Origin: Brachionus koreanus
Lineage: Eukaryota > Rotifera > Eurotatoria > Ploima > Brachionidae
Assembly (NCBI GenBank): GCA_016987375.1
Contig: PJRA01000016.1
Span: 1,484,402 to 1,513,272, forward strand
Reading direction: 5' to 3'
Length of the DNA: 28,871 nucleotides
Part shown: positions 9,463 to 18,480 of the stretch, piece after piece
Numbering within the stretch: the first letter of the stretch is position 1
Layout: every line of letters begins with the position of its first letter
Notes under the pieces: model-generated
What the model was told of the DNA's origin: nothing
Databases searched by the model: none
Seen by the model: the letters and a program-made list of their open reading frames with translations, nothing else
Translations under genes and position numbers: made by a program

Positions 9463-10007
9463 ATGAATGAAATTTATGACTTGATTCAAAAGCAATTGAA
9501 AGCTATTCAGTAATTATTGAGTTAAGGCTGTTAGGACTTAATTAAAAATTTTTTTTATTCAAGTTTGAAAAGTGTAAAATTAGAGTTAAACAAATTGGAA
9601 AAAAAAGATGGTATCTATGAAGTATATTCCCAATGGTTTAAAGAAGTGTTGCCGAAATGCAAAGAAAACTTCGAAGAGTATAATAATAGCATGAATTTTT
9701 TTGAAAAAGTTGAAAAATTACATTCAATGATCAGATCATCAACTCAAACTGACAAGCCTGCTTGGTAAATTTTGTTGTCTCAATTTTTCTAATGATCATA
9801 AATCTAAAATTTTCAAGGAGATTTGTAGACGATTCTAATAAATCAATAGATTCTCTACTAATTGAGGATAAAAGACGACTAGTTAATTCAATGAATGAAT
9901 TATGTGAAAAGTATGATGTAATTATTAACAGCCTTGAAAAAGAGCTTGACCATAAATCAGAAGAATTTCGTGACAAATTACACAAAATAGTGCCAAAATC
10001 GGACTAA
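9463..10007 (+). CDS. Small coiled-coil protein, 145 residues, unknown family
   Basis: Exons 9463-9509, 9564-9764 and 9818-10007, with 54- and 53-nt GT-AG introns. The frame is continuous across both junctions (KAI-H-LKSVKLELNKL and KPA-W-RFVDDSNKS). The product is almost wholly charged and helical: an N-terminal helix (MNEIYDLIQKQLKAI), a middle segment with a conserved-looking Trp (VYSQWFKEVLPKCKENFEEY), and a C-terminal coiled coil (MNELCEKYDVIINSLEKEL). There is no signal peptide, so it is probably cytosolic or nuclear. Size and helix content resemble small subunits of trafficking or ciliary complexes, but no specific match can be defended. It lies 159 bp upstream of the CINP-like gene on the same strand. 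Confidence 0.68.
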
Positions 10008-10166
10008 ATTACGATGTAAATACAAAAAATTATTGATTTTATATTAAATTTTTTTTAAATAAAATTTAGTTAAATGTTTTATTTTGTAGAAATTTAAGAA
10101 TTTTAAATGTGGTTATAAAAAATCATTTTAAACTTAAATTATTTGATTTAATATTTGCATTGTTAG

Positions 10167-10721
10167 ATGAATTATTCTCTACTAAATCAGCAAACTGAGA
10201 AATTGTTGACCGAATTGTTGGAAATAATAGAACAAAAATGGGTCTTGTCAACAAACCTTGGCAGTTCTCATATAAAAAATATATACGATGATTTTTCTAA
10301 ACTGGTTAATCTAGAGGAAGACAAGGAAGAAGTCATTATTGATTGTGATAAATTTGCCAATCTTTCTAAATGTAATCAGTTATTTGACAAACTAAAATCA
10401 GAATTGAAAAATTTAAATAACTACAAGTCTCGTTTGGATGTTGTTGTAAAAAATTTAGGAAATTTATTAGATATGGATTTAGACTTTTTCAAAAATATAG
10501 ATAAAAAAGAATTTAGAAAAAATCTTTTCGAATTAAAACAAAACTATGTAAATGAATGTCAATTAAAAATATGTCTAATTGATGAATATTTGTTTAAATC
10601 GCGTTTAAAGGAAGAGTGTCGAACAACTCTAGCATCATTGTGGGTTAATCAACCATATATAGATGAATATCTAGATTTCAAAATAATTTCATTTATTAAA
10701 TTTAATCTTTTAAAAAAATAA
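10167..10721 (+). CDS. CINP: Cyclin-dependent kinase 2-interacting protein (CINP)
   Basis: One exon of 184 residues; human CINP is about 212. The diagnostic part is the C-terminal LASLWVNQPYIDEYLDFKI, matching the vertebrate segment with its S-M/L-W-x-x-Q-P-Y core and following helix. The N-terminal helix (EQKWVLSTNLGSSHIKNI) corresponds to the 'W-x-x-L..A' helix of the family. The region between is coiled coil (CNQLFDKLKSELKNLNNY), as expected. In vertebrates CINP links CDK2/Cdc7 and replication-origin factors and acts in ATR checkpoint signalling and 60S-related AAA ATPase complexes; the role here is inferred. The ATG directly follows a good acceptor (cattgttag, ending at 10166), suggesting a 5' UTR intron or a trans-splice site. 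The stop codon overlaps a polyadenylation signal. Confidence 0.72.
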   Translation: MNYSLLNQQTEKLLTELLEIIEQKWVLSTNLGSSHIKNIYDDFSKLVNLEEDKEEVIIDCDKFANLSKCNQLFDKLKSELKNLNNYKSRLDVVVKNLGNLLDMDLDFFKNIDKKEFRKNLFELKQNYVNECQLKICLIDEYLFKSRLKEECRTTLASLWVNQPYIDEYLDFKIISFIKFNLLKK

Positions 10722-10730
10722 ATTTTTATT
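10717..10730. terminator. Overlapping poly(A) signals of the convergent CINP and BTB genes
   Basis: AATAAA at 10717-10722 on the plus strand contains the TAA stop of CINP. AATAAA on the minus strand occupies 10730-10725, 13 nt past the stop of the BTB gene. The two stops are only 21 bp apart, so the mature 3' ends must overlap as antisense sequence. Confidence 0.55.
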
Positions 10731-10742
10731 TAATTTTAGTGT

Positions 10743-11451
10743 TTAGTGAGTAAAAAATTTTTTTTTCAAAATGGCATCTGAACTCAATTTAAGTTTATCG
10801 TTTGCTTCGTTTAATTTCTCCAATAATAGATCTATTTTTCTAGAATAAATTCTCAACTTAAAAGAATCATGAAGCTCGTTGAATTTACTATTGCATTCCA
10901 GCTGAGCTTTAGTGAATTTTACTGCCAACATTTCTGTGCTAGTCGTGGTCAATTTTTTCAAATTATAATTCAATGACAAATTTATTAAATCTACCAAAAA
11001 TTCGATTTGAAGCTCTATTTCTTTACCATATAATTTTGATTTGTTTAAATCTTGGACTTTTTTAATCAAAAATTTCTCAATGACTGCTTTTAAATTGTTG
11101 ATCAAGTATTCCTCACTTAATTCTAACAAAATTTGCACTTGATGTTCCTCAATGTCTTTTGGATAATTCGGATAGAGTAGTTTTAGCAGAGTCAATATGT
11201 CGTCCAATTTTTTGTCTGGTAAATGAATCAAATTTTCTTCAGATTCTTTCAAGTTTGAAGTTAGCATTTTTTTAAATACAGGAGAAGCTGTTCCTAAATC
11301 CAAAGCCTGTAAAATGGCTTATTTATTTTTAATAAAAAAATATACCCAAAATAGCCTTGTGAACTAAAAGTGTACGATTTTCGACGACTATCTTTAAATC
11401 AGATAGTTCATCTCCATTAAAAAAATCATATAATTCAGTACTTATATCCAT
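10743..11451 (-). CDS. BTB/POZ domain protein
   Basis: Exon 1 starts at ATG 11451 and encodes FFNGDELSDLKIVVENRTLLVHK. Exon 2 runs to 10743 and begins GTASPVFKKML. Together they give the BTB core (DL-x(10)-HK-x(6-7)-SPVF-KKM), followed by PDKKLDDILTLLKLLYPNYP. A BACK-like helical part (VQILLELSEEYLINNLKAVI) and a charged helical C-terminus follow, so the length is about 220 residues. BTB-BACK proteins often serve as cullin-3 substrate adaptors; no Kelch or MATH domain is present. The splice is unusual. A 49-nt intron 11355-11307 would need a GC donor, and it gives family-like spacing between HK and SPVF. The GT donor at 11345 gives only a 28-nt intron (11345-11318) plus about six extra residues. 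I favour the 49-nt version. Confidence 0.7.
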
Positions 11452-11601
11452 TAAATTTTTCAATTAATATGAGATTAAATTCAATTTTTTTATAGGTAAT
11501 TTTATACTAGTAATTTTCCTTTTTTGGCAGTTTTATTTTTCGATATTTTGAAATTACCAAAAATGGAATTTTTTTAAAAATTTTTAGATTGTTGATAAAA
11601 A
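11452..11601. promoter_or_regulatory. Shared 150-bp divergent promoter interval
   Basis: The BTB gene (start 11451, minus) and the Lys-rich gene (start 11602, plus) are head-to-head with 150 bp between start codons. Both promoters must fit here unless a transcript starts inside the other gene. A tttttag acceptor-like site lies 15 nt before the plus-strand ATG. No specific factor site is recognised. Confidence 0.4.
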
Positions 11602-11877
11602 ATGAAAACAAAAAGCAATGGAGACAAATCGGAAATTTTGGCTATGAGCGAAAAAAAATTGCACAAAGTGACCAATATATGCAGTAGTTTGAAAAAAACA
11701 CGCGTAATTGCCAAAAAACCAAAAAAGGTTGATTTGAATTTAAAAAAAGTTAGTTAAAAAATGTCTAAATTGATTTGACTTAGATTAATTTTTTTTTTCA
11801 AATAGCTTGATTTAACGAAAAAAGAAACTAAAAAAACCGAAGAAGTAAAAAAAGAAAAAAATCAATCTACTAAATAA
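11602..11877 (+). CDS. Small Lys-rich basic protein, 72 residues
   Basis: Exons 11602-11748 and 11806-11877 with a 57-nt intron (gttagt donor, caaatag acceptor). The 49-codon first exon encodes MKTKSNGDKSEILAMSEKKL, then a basic stretch with KKTRVIAKKPKKVDLNLKK. The second exon is nearly all Lys, Glu and Thr and ends in TAA, which overlaps AATAAA at 11873-11878. Lys makes up roughly a third of the protein and short KKxK clusters could act as nuclear or nucleolar signals. No family is recognised. The frame is short, but good splice sites, a clean start and stop and a poly(A) signal support it. It lies 168 bp upstream of LSG1 on the same strand; a joint role in ribosome biogenesis would be speculation. 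Confidence 0.55.
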
Positions 11878-12045
11878 AAATTTTAATTTAAATGCTTTTT
11901 TTTTATTTCTCTCACTAAAATATTTCAAAACAAAAAAAATTAACAAAATTTTAGGACTAAAAAATTATCATCGTATAAAACTTATATAAGATGAAATTTT
12001 TTTTTTTGAAATACTCACATTTTTCAAAAAATTAACTAAATAATA

Positions 12046-14329
12046 ATGGGTAAAAACAAAACCGTAAATGTAAAATCATCGCTTGGTAAAGCCTTGGTGA
12101 GATCTCGATTTAGCAAAGGTAGCCGAGAAGTAGACTCAAACGAAAAGTGGGTAAGTGTTAATTTAAATGGGCACCTGTTTATTAATGATAATTCCTTAAT
12201 TTAAAGTTGCATACTTCTAATATTACCGAGTCAGATGATTGGAATAAGTTGAATTTAAACTCAGTTACTGAACAAAATTCTCTAGATGAATTTTTAACTA
12301 CTGCTGAACTTGCCGGAAAAGATTTTGAATCAGGTTTAATATTTTAAGTGGAATTTTGTTTTGTTTTTATTTACTTAAATAAAACTAGAACGTTTGAACA
12401 TAAAATTTGTAAGCTCAAATGCAAAAATTGGCGTTTTGAACACCGAGGAAAAGAAAAAAATAAAAGAAATTCAAGAAAAAAATTTAGATTTGTTGCGTAT
12501 TCCGCGTAGACCTTTTTGGAAAGGCACCGATATTGATGCCAAAACTCTTCAATTACAAGAGAGACAATCTTTTTTGGAATGGAGACGAAATTTAGCTGCG
12601 TAATTAAAAGAATTTTTCTAATTTTATGACAAATTATAATAGTATTTTTTGTTTAAATTAGAGCTCAAGAAAATGAGTTTTTGTCTATGACACCATTTGA
12701 GAAAAACCTGGAATTTTGGCGTCAATTATGGAGAGTAATTGAACGGAGTGATGTTGTTGTTCAAATAGTTGATGCGCGCAATCCATTGCTTTTCTATTGC
12801 CAAGATCTTGAAAAGTATGTTAAAGAAATAGATGAAAATAAGATACATCTTTTGCTAATCAACAAGTCGGACTATTTAACTGATAGACAGCGTTTAGAGT
12901 GGCTGAGATATTTTGAAAAAATAAATATCAGGGTTGCATTTTGGTCAGCAGCCATTGCCAATGAAAAGAGCCATATTGAAAAAATAGAAGAGTATGAGAG
13001 TAATCTAGATGAAACAAATCGTAAAAGACTTGATTCAGAAATGACTAACACTAGTTCGATCAGAGACGAATTAAGCTTGATTGAAGAGTCTGAAGAAGAC
13101 GATGAAGAGACTGGTGCTTCAGGAGTTTATAACAAATTCAATGTTCTTCAAGAAGATGAAGAAGAAAAATCCGAAATTGATACTGAAGAAGAAAAAAATA
13201 AGACAGAATCGGAAGATGACTCTGAAACATCAGAAACAGAAACACAAGAAAAAACTCCGGAACCCAAGAAGTACGAGAATAAAGCTGAGCCAACAATTGA
13301 ACAAAATAATGATCAAGGTGAAAAAATAATTGCTGAAATGGAAGAAAAATTGAGCAAAATGAACATTACCGATGAAGAACGCGATAAATGCCGCATTTTA
13401 AATAGCGCTGATTTGATTAATTTATTTAAAACAATTCACAGCCATATAGTAGACAAAGCTAAACCTGGATGTACAACCATTGGTCTAGTTGGCTATCCAA
13501 ATGTAGGAAAAAGTTCTACAATTAATTCACTTTTAAAGTATAAAAAAGTAGCTGTAAGTGAAACACCGGGTAAAACTAAACATTATCAAACCTTGTTTAT
13601 TGATGATGATCTATTGCTGTGTGATTGTCCAGGTTTGGTCTTTCCCTCGTTTGTTTCTACTCGAGGAGAATTGATTTTAAATGGTATTCTTCCAATTGAT
13701 CAAATGAGAGATTATGTGGAACCGATGAATCTTGCTATCGATCATATTCCTCGTGCTGTTTTTGAAATGATCTATGGCATTCAAATAAAAAAGCCAACTG
13801 AAGGCCAGGACCAAGACAGAGTGCCAACTGCAGAGGAGGTTGCATCTGCTTATGCTGCTTTTAGAAGCTATTTTAACCATAAAGGCATGCCTGACGTTCA
13901 GAGAGCATCTAGGTATATTCTTAAAGATTATGTTAATGGCAAGCTATTGTACTGCTATCCGCCGCCTGGAACCGATGCTAAATCGTTTCAGGATCACAGA
14001 TATGAAACTAGCAAAGAAGTTAAATATTTGGAAAAAGTCAAAAAAATTGAAAAACAAGTAATTTGAATTTTTTTTGTTCGAAAAAAAACATATTTTTTTT
14101 TAAGTTGAAAGAAAAAAAATCACAGTTGACCAATTTTGATAAAGACTTTTTTCAAAATCTGGAGCCTAGAGCTCTCACAAAAGGCGGAATTGTTGGTTAT
14201 CATAGACAAAAAGCTCTATCCAAAGTTAATCAATCTAGCCAAAGTGAAAAGCCGTGGAAAAAACACAATAATATTAAAAAAAAAGAAAAATTAAGGCGTT
14301 TAACTAAACATTTTGATCAAAATGATTAA
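12046..14329 (+). CDS. LSG1: Large subunit GTPase 1 homolog (60S export GTPase)
   Basis: Five exons: 12046-12150, 12207-12333, 12389-12599, 12662-14057 and 14105-14329. Introns are 47-62 nt and the product is 687 residues; human LSG1 is 658. It is a circularly permuted GTPase of the YlqF/YawG class. G4 NKSD (about 215-218) precedes G1 GYPNVGKSS (about 425-433) and G3 DCPG (about 469-472). The N-terminus has the family hallmarks WLHTS, LNLNSVTEQNSLDEFLTTAE and ERLNIKF, and IPRRPFW, FLEWRR and FWRQLWRVIERSD follow. In yeast and human LSG1 acts in the cytoplasm to release NMD3 from pre-60S subunits. An acidic Glu/Asp/Ser-rich insert (about 284-354) sits between G4 and G1, as in other eukaryotic LSG1 proteins. 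The C-terminus is basic (KPWKKHNNIKKKEKLRRL). AATAAA lies 14 nt past the stop, at 14343-14348. Confidence 0.95.
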
Positions 14330-15231
14330 ATTTTATTTTATTAATAAAAGTTTATTTAAAATTTTTAAATCTTTTTAACATAAAAATTCACATATAGATT
14401 TAGTTTCACAAGTACTTTGTTAGAATTTTTCTAATTTAGAATTAAATACATTCATTTTCTAGCAGATTCGAACAAGAACTTGATTTTTGATATCTGAAAA
14501 TCAAGAATTCATTTAAAGATGAAGCCGAACATCAAATGCATAAGAGTTATTTTCCTTAAGTTCTAAAAAAAAATAAAATTTTTGCTTTTGTTTGAATTGA
14601 AGCAATTAGTGAGTAGGAGCATACAAGAATAATCCATAAAAGCTTCATTTTTTAATATTTAGATTGATTTTTTTGAAGGTTAAAGTTTTTAAAAAAATCA
14701 AGTAGACCGAAATAATTTCATTTTCTTCTTAAAGGTAAGATAAATTGTCGGAAAGATCACATAATTTTTTTCATAAAAAAATATATATACTTATTAATAA
14801 GAATTTATTGAAAATTTTGGCAAATAAATTTTCTTAACATAAAAAAAAATTAATTTCATCTAACATTTTGTTTCACTTGTAACAAAATTTTAAAAATTTT
14901 TTTTCCCATTTTTAGATAAATAATTTATTTCAAATTTTAGATAGTTTTTCATTTTCAAATAAAATGGATGTTCAAAAAGCAATGACTTTTTTATTGATAA
15001 AAAAATATACGTTTTTCTATTTTTAAATAATAACTTTATTTAATATTTGCCACTTCTTGTCGAAACGGCCATTAATTTTGAACACCCGTTAGGAAGACAA
15101 AAAACATTAGAAAAAATTTTATTAATACTAATATCACAAGCAAACAAATTGAATCTGAAAATTTAGCTAAAAGTCATTAAAAAAATTAATTATTCATTTA
15201 TAAAAGTACTTTTTAAATTAATTCTCATTTT
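14330..15231. other. Intergenic region between LSG1 and ILK
   Basis: About 0.9 kb, holding the two 3' UTRs of these convergent genes. No additional coding frame is supported. A short imperfect inverted-repeat pair at 14966-15087 is listed separately; otherwise the sequence is A/T runs. Confidence 0.45.
14966..15087. repeat. Short candidate TIR element (122 bp)
   Basis: The left end reads GGATGTTCAAAAAGCAATGAC from 14966, and the reverse complement of the right end reads GGGTGTTCAAAATTAATGGCC from 15087. The first 11 positions differ at one base and matching then becomes patchy. GGGTGTTCAAA-type ends with TA beyond them occur in Tc1/mariner-related elements. A TA follows the right end at 15090-15091, but the left TA is offset. 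It is likely a decayed small element. Confidence 0.35.
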
Positions 15232-16999
15232 CTATTTTGCCATTTTTTCTAAAATCGGTATAATCATTTCAAATTTTGGACGTCTGTTTGCTTCTTCATT
15301 TGTACAAATTTTTATCAATTTTTTAACATGACTTGGTATTTCATTTGAAAGTTCAAGCCTAAGATTGTTTTTAGCGATCTGTTAAAAATTTAAAAATTAA
15401 TTTTATCTTCAAGTAATCAAATAGAATATTACCATGATACCACATTGCATAGCCGTTAAGTTTCCAAAAGGTATTGAACGAGTGAAAAGCTCCCATAGAA
15501 CTACTCCAAAACTCCACATATCTGCCATCTTCTTGTTACATTCTTCAGGTTTCTTTTGCAAAACTAAAAGCAATTATCAGCATTCAAAATTTAATTCAGT
15601 TAAATTTAACTAAATACTTTCAGGTGCTATCCAAGCAGGGTTATATATTTTATACTTTTCAATAAATGAAAATTTGCACTCAGACATATTTAATTTTGGT
15701 GTTAAGTCATCATCCAAGACAACATATTTGCTATTTAAATCAAAATTGATACCTGATTCTAATGAGTGTAAAAATTCCATTCCTTTAGCTATACCAATAG
15801 CTAAATTTAATGCAACATTATAGCTATACTCAAAACCTAGATTATTATTCTCATGTAATACCGAGTACAAGGACCCGTAGTTAAAATATTGACTGACAAT
15901 TATTAAATCAGGTAGGCAAACACATGTTCCAAGTACTGGTAGTATATTAACTGAATTAAAAATGCGCAACCGTTTTGATTCTTGGTTAAATATGCTGGCA
16001 ATTTTTTGTGTGGACTCTTTGATTTTTAATAGTTTGATCACAACTTCACTTCCTTGCCAATATCCTTTCCATATCTAAAAATTTAATTTCTCTTAAATAT
16101 GATTAAGAATTTTTTTTTTATTACCGTGCTCGAATGGTTTGAATTTATCATTTTTTCTACTGGTAATTCATCTATATTTATGGTCGAATGACTAGCAAAA
16201 GGAATTTCTTCTTTAAAAATAAAAAGATCATCTAACACATTATTTTTATTAAAATAAATTTACTGCTTTTCTGTCTGCTATATCTTGAAATTGACTCTTG
16301 TCTGTAAGGAATTCTTGTTAACTCTAGGCTTAGCTGTTTTACCATTTCTAAATTTAAAAAAATATATTCTTGATGGAAAAAAATGAAATGATCAAACCTA
16401 GAATAGTTTGTTTTAATTCATCTTGGCACAAGTCTATGGCTGTTTGATTGAATCTGTTGCACAAACCCAAATGAGCATTGTATCTAATAAGTTCAATCGT
16501 TAGATCATGAAAACCAAAATGACATGCATAATGTAAAGGTGTATTTCCATGAATGTTAACAGCGTTTATGTTCGCTTTGTTTTTTATCAACTTTTAATTA
16601 AAAAGAATATAAAAATTAATCAATTTTTTGTTTAAATCAATTTACATAAAGAGCGACATTTAAGTGATTATTTTGACAAGCATTGTGTAAAGGAGTATCT
16701 TCACCTAAAGGAAAAATTAAGTTTTCATGAAAAAAATGACTTATTTGGTTACATTTGTTTACACAGTTAATTTTTGCACCTTTGTTTAATAAAACTTCTA
16801 CAATATTTAAATGCCCGTCCCAGCATGCCCAATGTAATAGACTAAATCCGTGATCATCTCTTTAAATCAAAATATAGTCTAAATTGGCTTTTTTTATTTT
16901 TTGATCTTACACCAAATTAAAATCATTTTCGGTGCAATCAATCCAGGATTTTACCATGTAGCTGTTACCTTCGCGAACTAAATTAAAAATTTCGTCCAT
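15232..16999 (-). CDS. ILK: Integrin-linked kinase (pseudokinase)
   Basis: Nine exons: 16999-16911, 16859-16753, 16704-16646, 16590-16398, 16347-16264, 16210-16125, 16074-15618, 15563-15433 and 15378-15232. All introns are 48-55 nt, and the product is 450 residues against 452 in human. Ankyrin repeats fill about residues 1-165 (DDHGFSLLHWACWDGHLNIV, EDTPLHNACQNNHLNV, NIHGNTPLHYACHFGFHDL). The RIPYRQ linker follows, then a kinase-like domain from about 205 (WKGYWQGSEVVIKLLKI). The Lys of VIK is residue 220, the same number as in human. The APE motif is present (PAWIAPES), as are MADMWSFGVVLWELFTRSIPF and the C-terminal KFEMIIPILEKM. ILK binds PINCH through its ankyrin repeats and parvin through the pseudokinase at integrin adhesions. 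Oddity: the pseudo-DFG, DVK in vertebrates, is ECK here (338-340). Confidence 0.96.
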
Positions 17000-17088
17000 T
17001 TGGAAATAATTTTTATTCAGAGTAGATGAATAATATTCAAATTTGAAAATATTTTTCACATATATTCGGTGTTAGCCATAGATAAGCT
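16996..17088. repeat. Direct repeat copy 1 (overlaps the ILK start codon)
   Basis: About 93 bp that recurs in diverged form at 17984-18081. Shared blocks include CATTTGGAAATAATTTTTATTC-like sequence at the ILK end, AGATGAATAATATTCAAA in the middle and GTGTTAGCCATAGATAAGCT (exact, 20 bp) at the far end. It covers the ILK ATG and its immediate upstream DNA. Confidence 0.6.
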
Positions 17089-18480
17089 TAGTATTCATAA
17101 TAAAATCAGACAAAAAATATGTCCTTGTACTTTTTTTGTAGATTGAAGAGTTACTGTACTAAAGCAACTTTTTCTTTTGGATACTTCGTAATAAATTGAT
17201 ATAAACAATTTATGTAATTTGTTTTCTAATTATTTTTTATAGAAGATAATGACAGTGGGCCATAAAAAATAGATGTTCATGCAAAACATATGAATTTTGC
17301 GAAAAATTTTTCGAATTGTATGATTTTGAATGCTAATTTTCCAAAATTAGCAGCAGAAAAAGACAGCTTATAAAAAATAGATCAAAAATTTTTTTCATTT
17401 AAAACATTCTAGATTGTGAAATTTTTAATTCTTCAAGCTAAAAAAAATTTTACCAACGACCCAAAAGTCTTTGATGAAAAAGATTCTAGTCTCATCTTCT
17501 TTTATAACTGTTCCACAATCAGTCATTTAGTCCACTATGAAATTATTCTATAAATAGATCACACAACCAACAATTATTCTCTGAAAAGAAATTATAGACT
17601 CCATTAGCTAATTTTTATACTTCTAATAAAACTATGAAAGATAGCTCTTTTTATAATAAAGGCTGATTCGTTCAAAACTAAATAGAAATCTTTCAAAATC
17701 ATCAGTCCTATCAGTTTATTAGGTTTTAAGATTGATGATGAATGATGAGAATTTTTCGAATCAAGCTTGGCATGTTTCTTGCAATAAATAAGAAATTGTA
17801 GATTCTTAATTATTTTGAAGGTTTCAATTTGATAACTAAAAGCTCAGTTTTTTTTAAAAAAGTAATTTTTTTGAAAAATATGAAACTCATCTTGAAAGTA
17901 AATTTTTTTGGTGTGGTTCAAAAATGCGAATTGGTCTAAAAACTATTTTGATTTTACATCACACATTAAGGTATGTAACCAAATGTTCATTTAGGAAATT
18001 ATGACTATTCAGATTAGATGAAAAATATTCAAAATTGAAAACAACTTTGTGTATTTTTTCTGTGTTAGCCATAGATAAGCTCATGTACTTTATTTGATTT
18101 AAAATAAATAAATAAAAATTTTCATTTATTTTATTTATTTACAAGTGACAATTTAACACTCCTAAATTTTATCATTAAAAAATAAAATTTAACATTTAGA
18201 ACAGATTATTCATTTATTTTGAATATCTTAATATATCTGATAACATTTTGAAAAAAAAATCTCAAACTACTGGTATCAATCTCGTAATTTGTCTTAATAA
18301 ATTTTTGTTTAAATATGACGTGATATTTTAATTTTATTATTTGAATAAAAAGCTTATCTTAAAACTTAACTTCAAGCAAACAATTAAGTAGTCTAACTTT
18401 AACACCAATTCTAGTCTTTAACTGATAAAATTAAATAGTTTTTAATAGGGATTTTAATTTGATCATTTTTAAATTGAAAA
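17000..18480. other. ILK-SLC5 divergent intergenic region
   Basis: About 1.5 kb between the divergent starts of ILK (minus) and the SLC5 gene (plus). It contains two copies of a ~95-bp direct repeat at its ILK end and near 18 kb. It also has a perfect hairpin, GCTAATTTTCCAAAATTAGC (17332-17351), next to a short palindrome (CGAAAAATTTTTCG). Short plus-strand frames between 17290 and 17560, such as NFPKLAAEKDSL and PKVFDEKDSSLIFF, look mildly coding-like but are broken by stops and have no joinable splice sites that I can defend. The interior may be a decayed insertion. Confidence 0.45.
17984..18081. repeat. Direct repeat copy 2
   Basis: The second, diverged copy of the sequence at 16996-17088, in the same orientation and about 990 bp away. 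It ends in the same exact 20-bp block (GTGTTAGCCATAGATAAGCT). Its counterpart of the ILK start is an ATG on the minus strand, but the sequence past it has no resemblance to ILK exon 1. It is therefore a duplication of upstream DNA, not of coding sequence. Confidence 0.6.

Noticed and set aside
13081..13329. 82-codon Lys-rich plus-strand frame
   Set aside because: It is the +1 shadow of the acidic GAA/GAT-rich insert of LSG1.
16210..16264. A 32-nt intron alternative in ILK (acceptor gtgttag at 16232)
   Set aside because: It is in frame but shorter than any other intron here. The acceptor at 16211 gives a 53-nt intron and a linker length closer to other ILK proteins.
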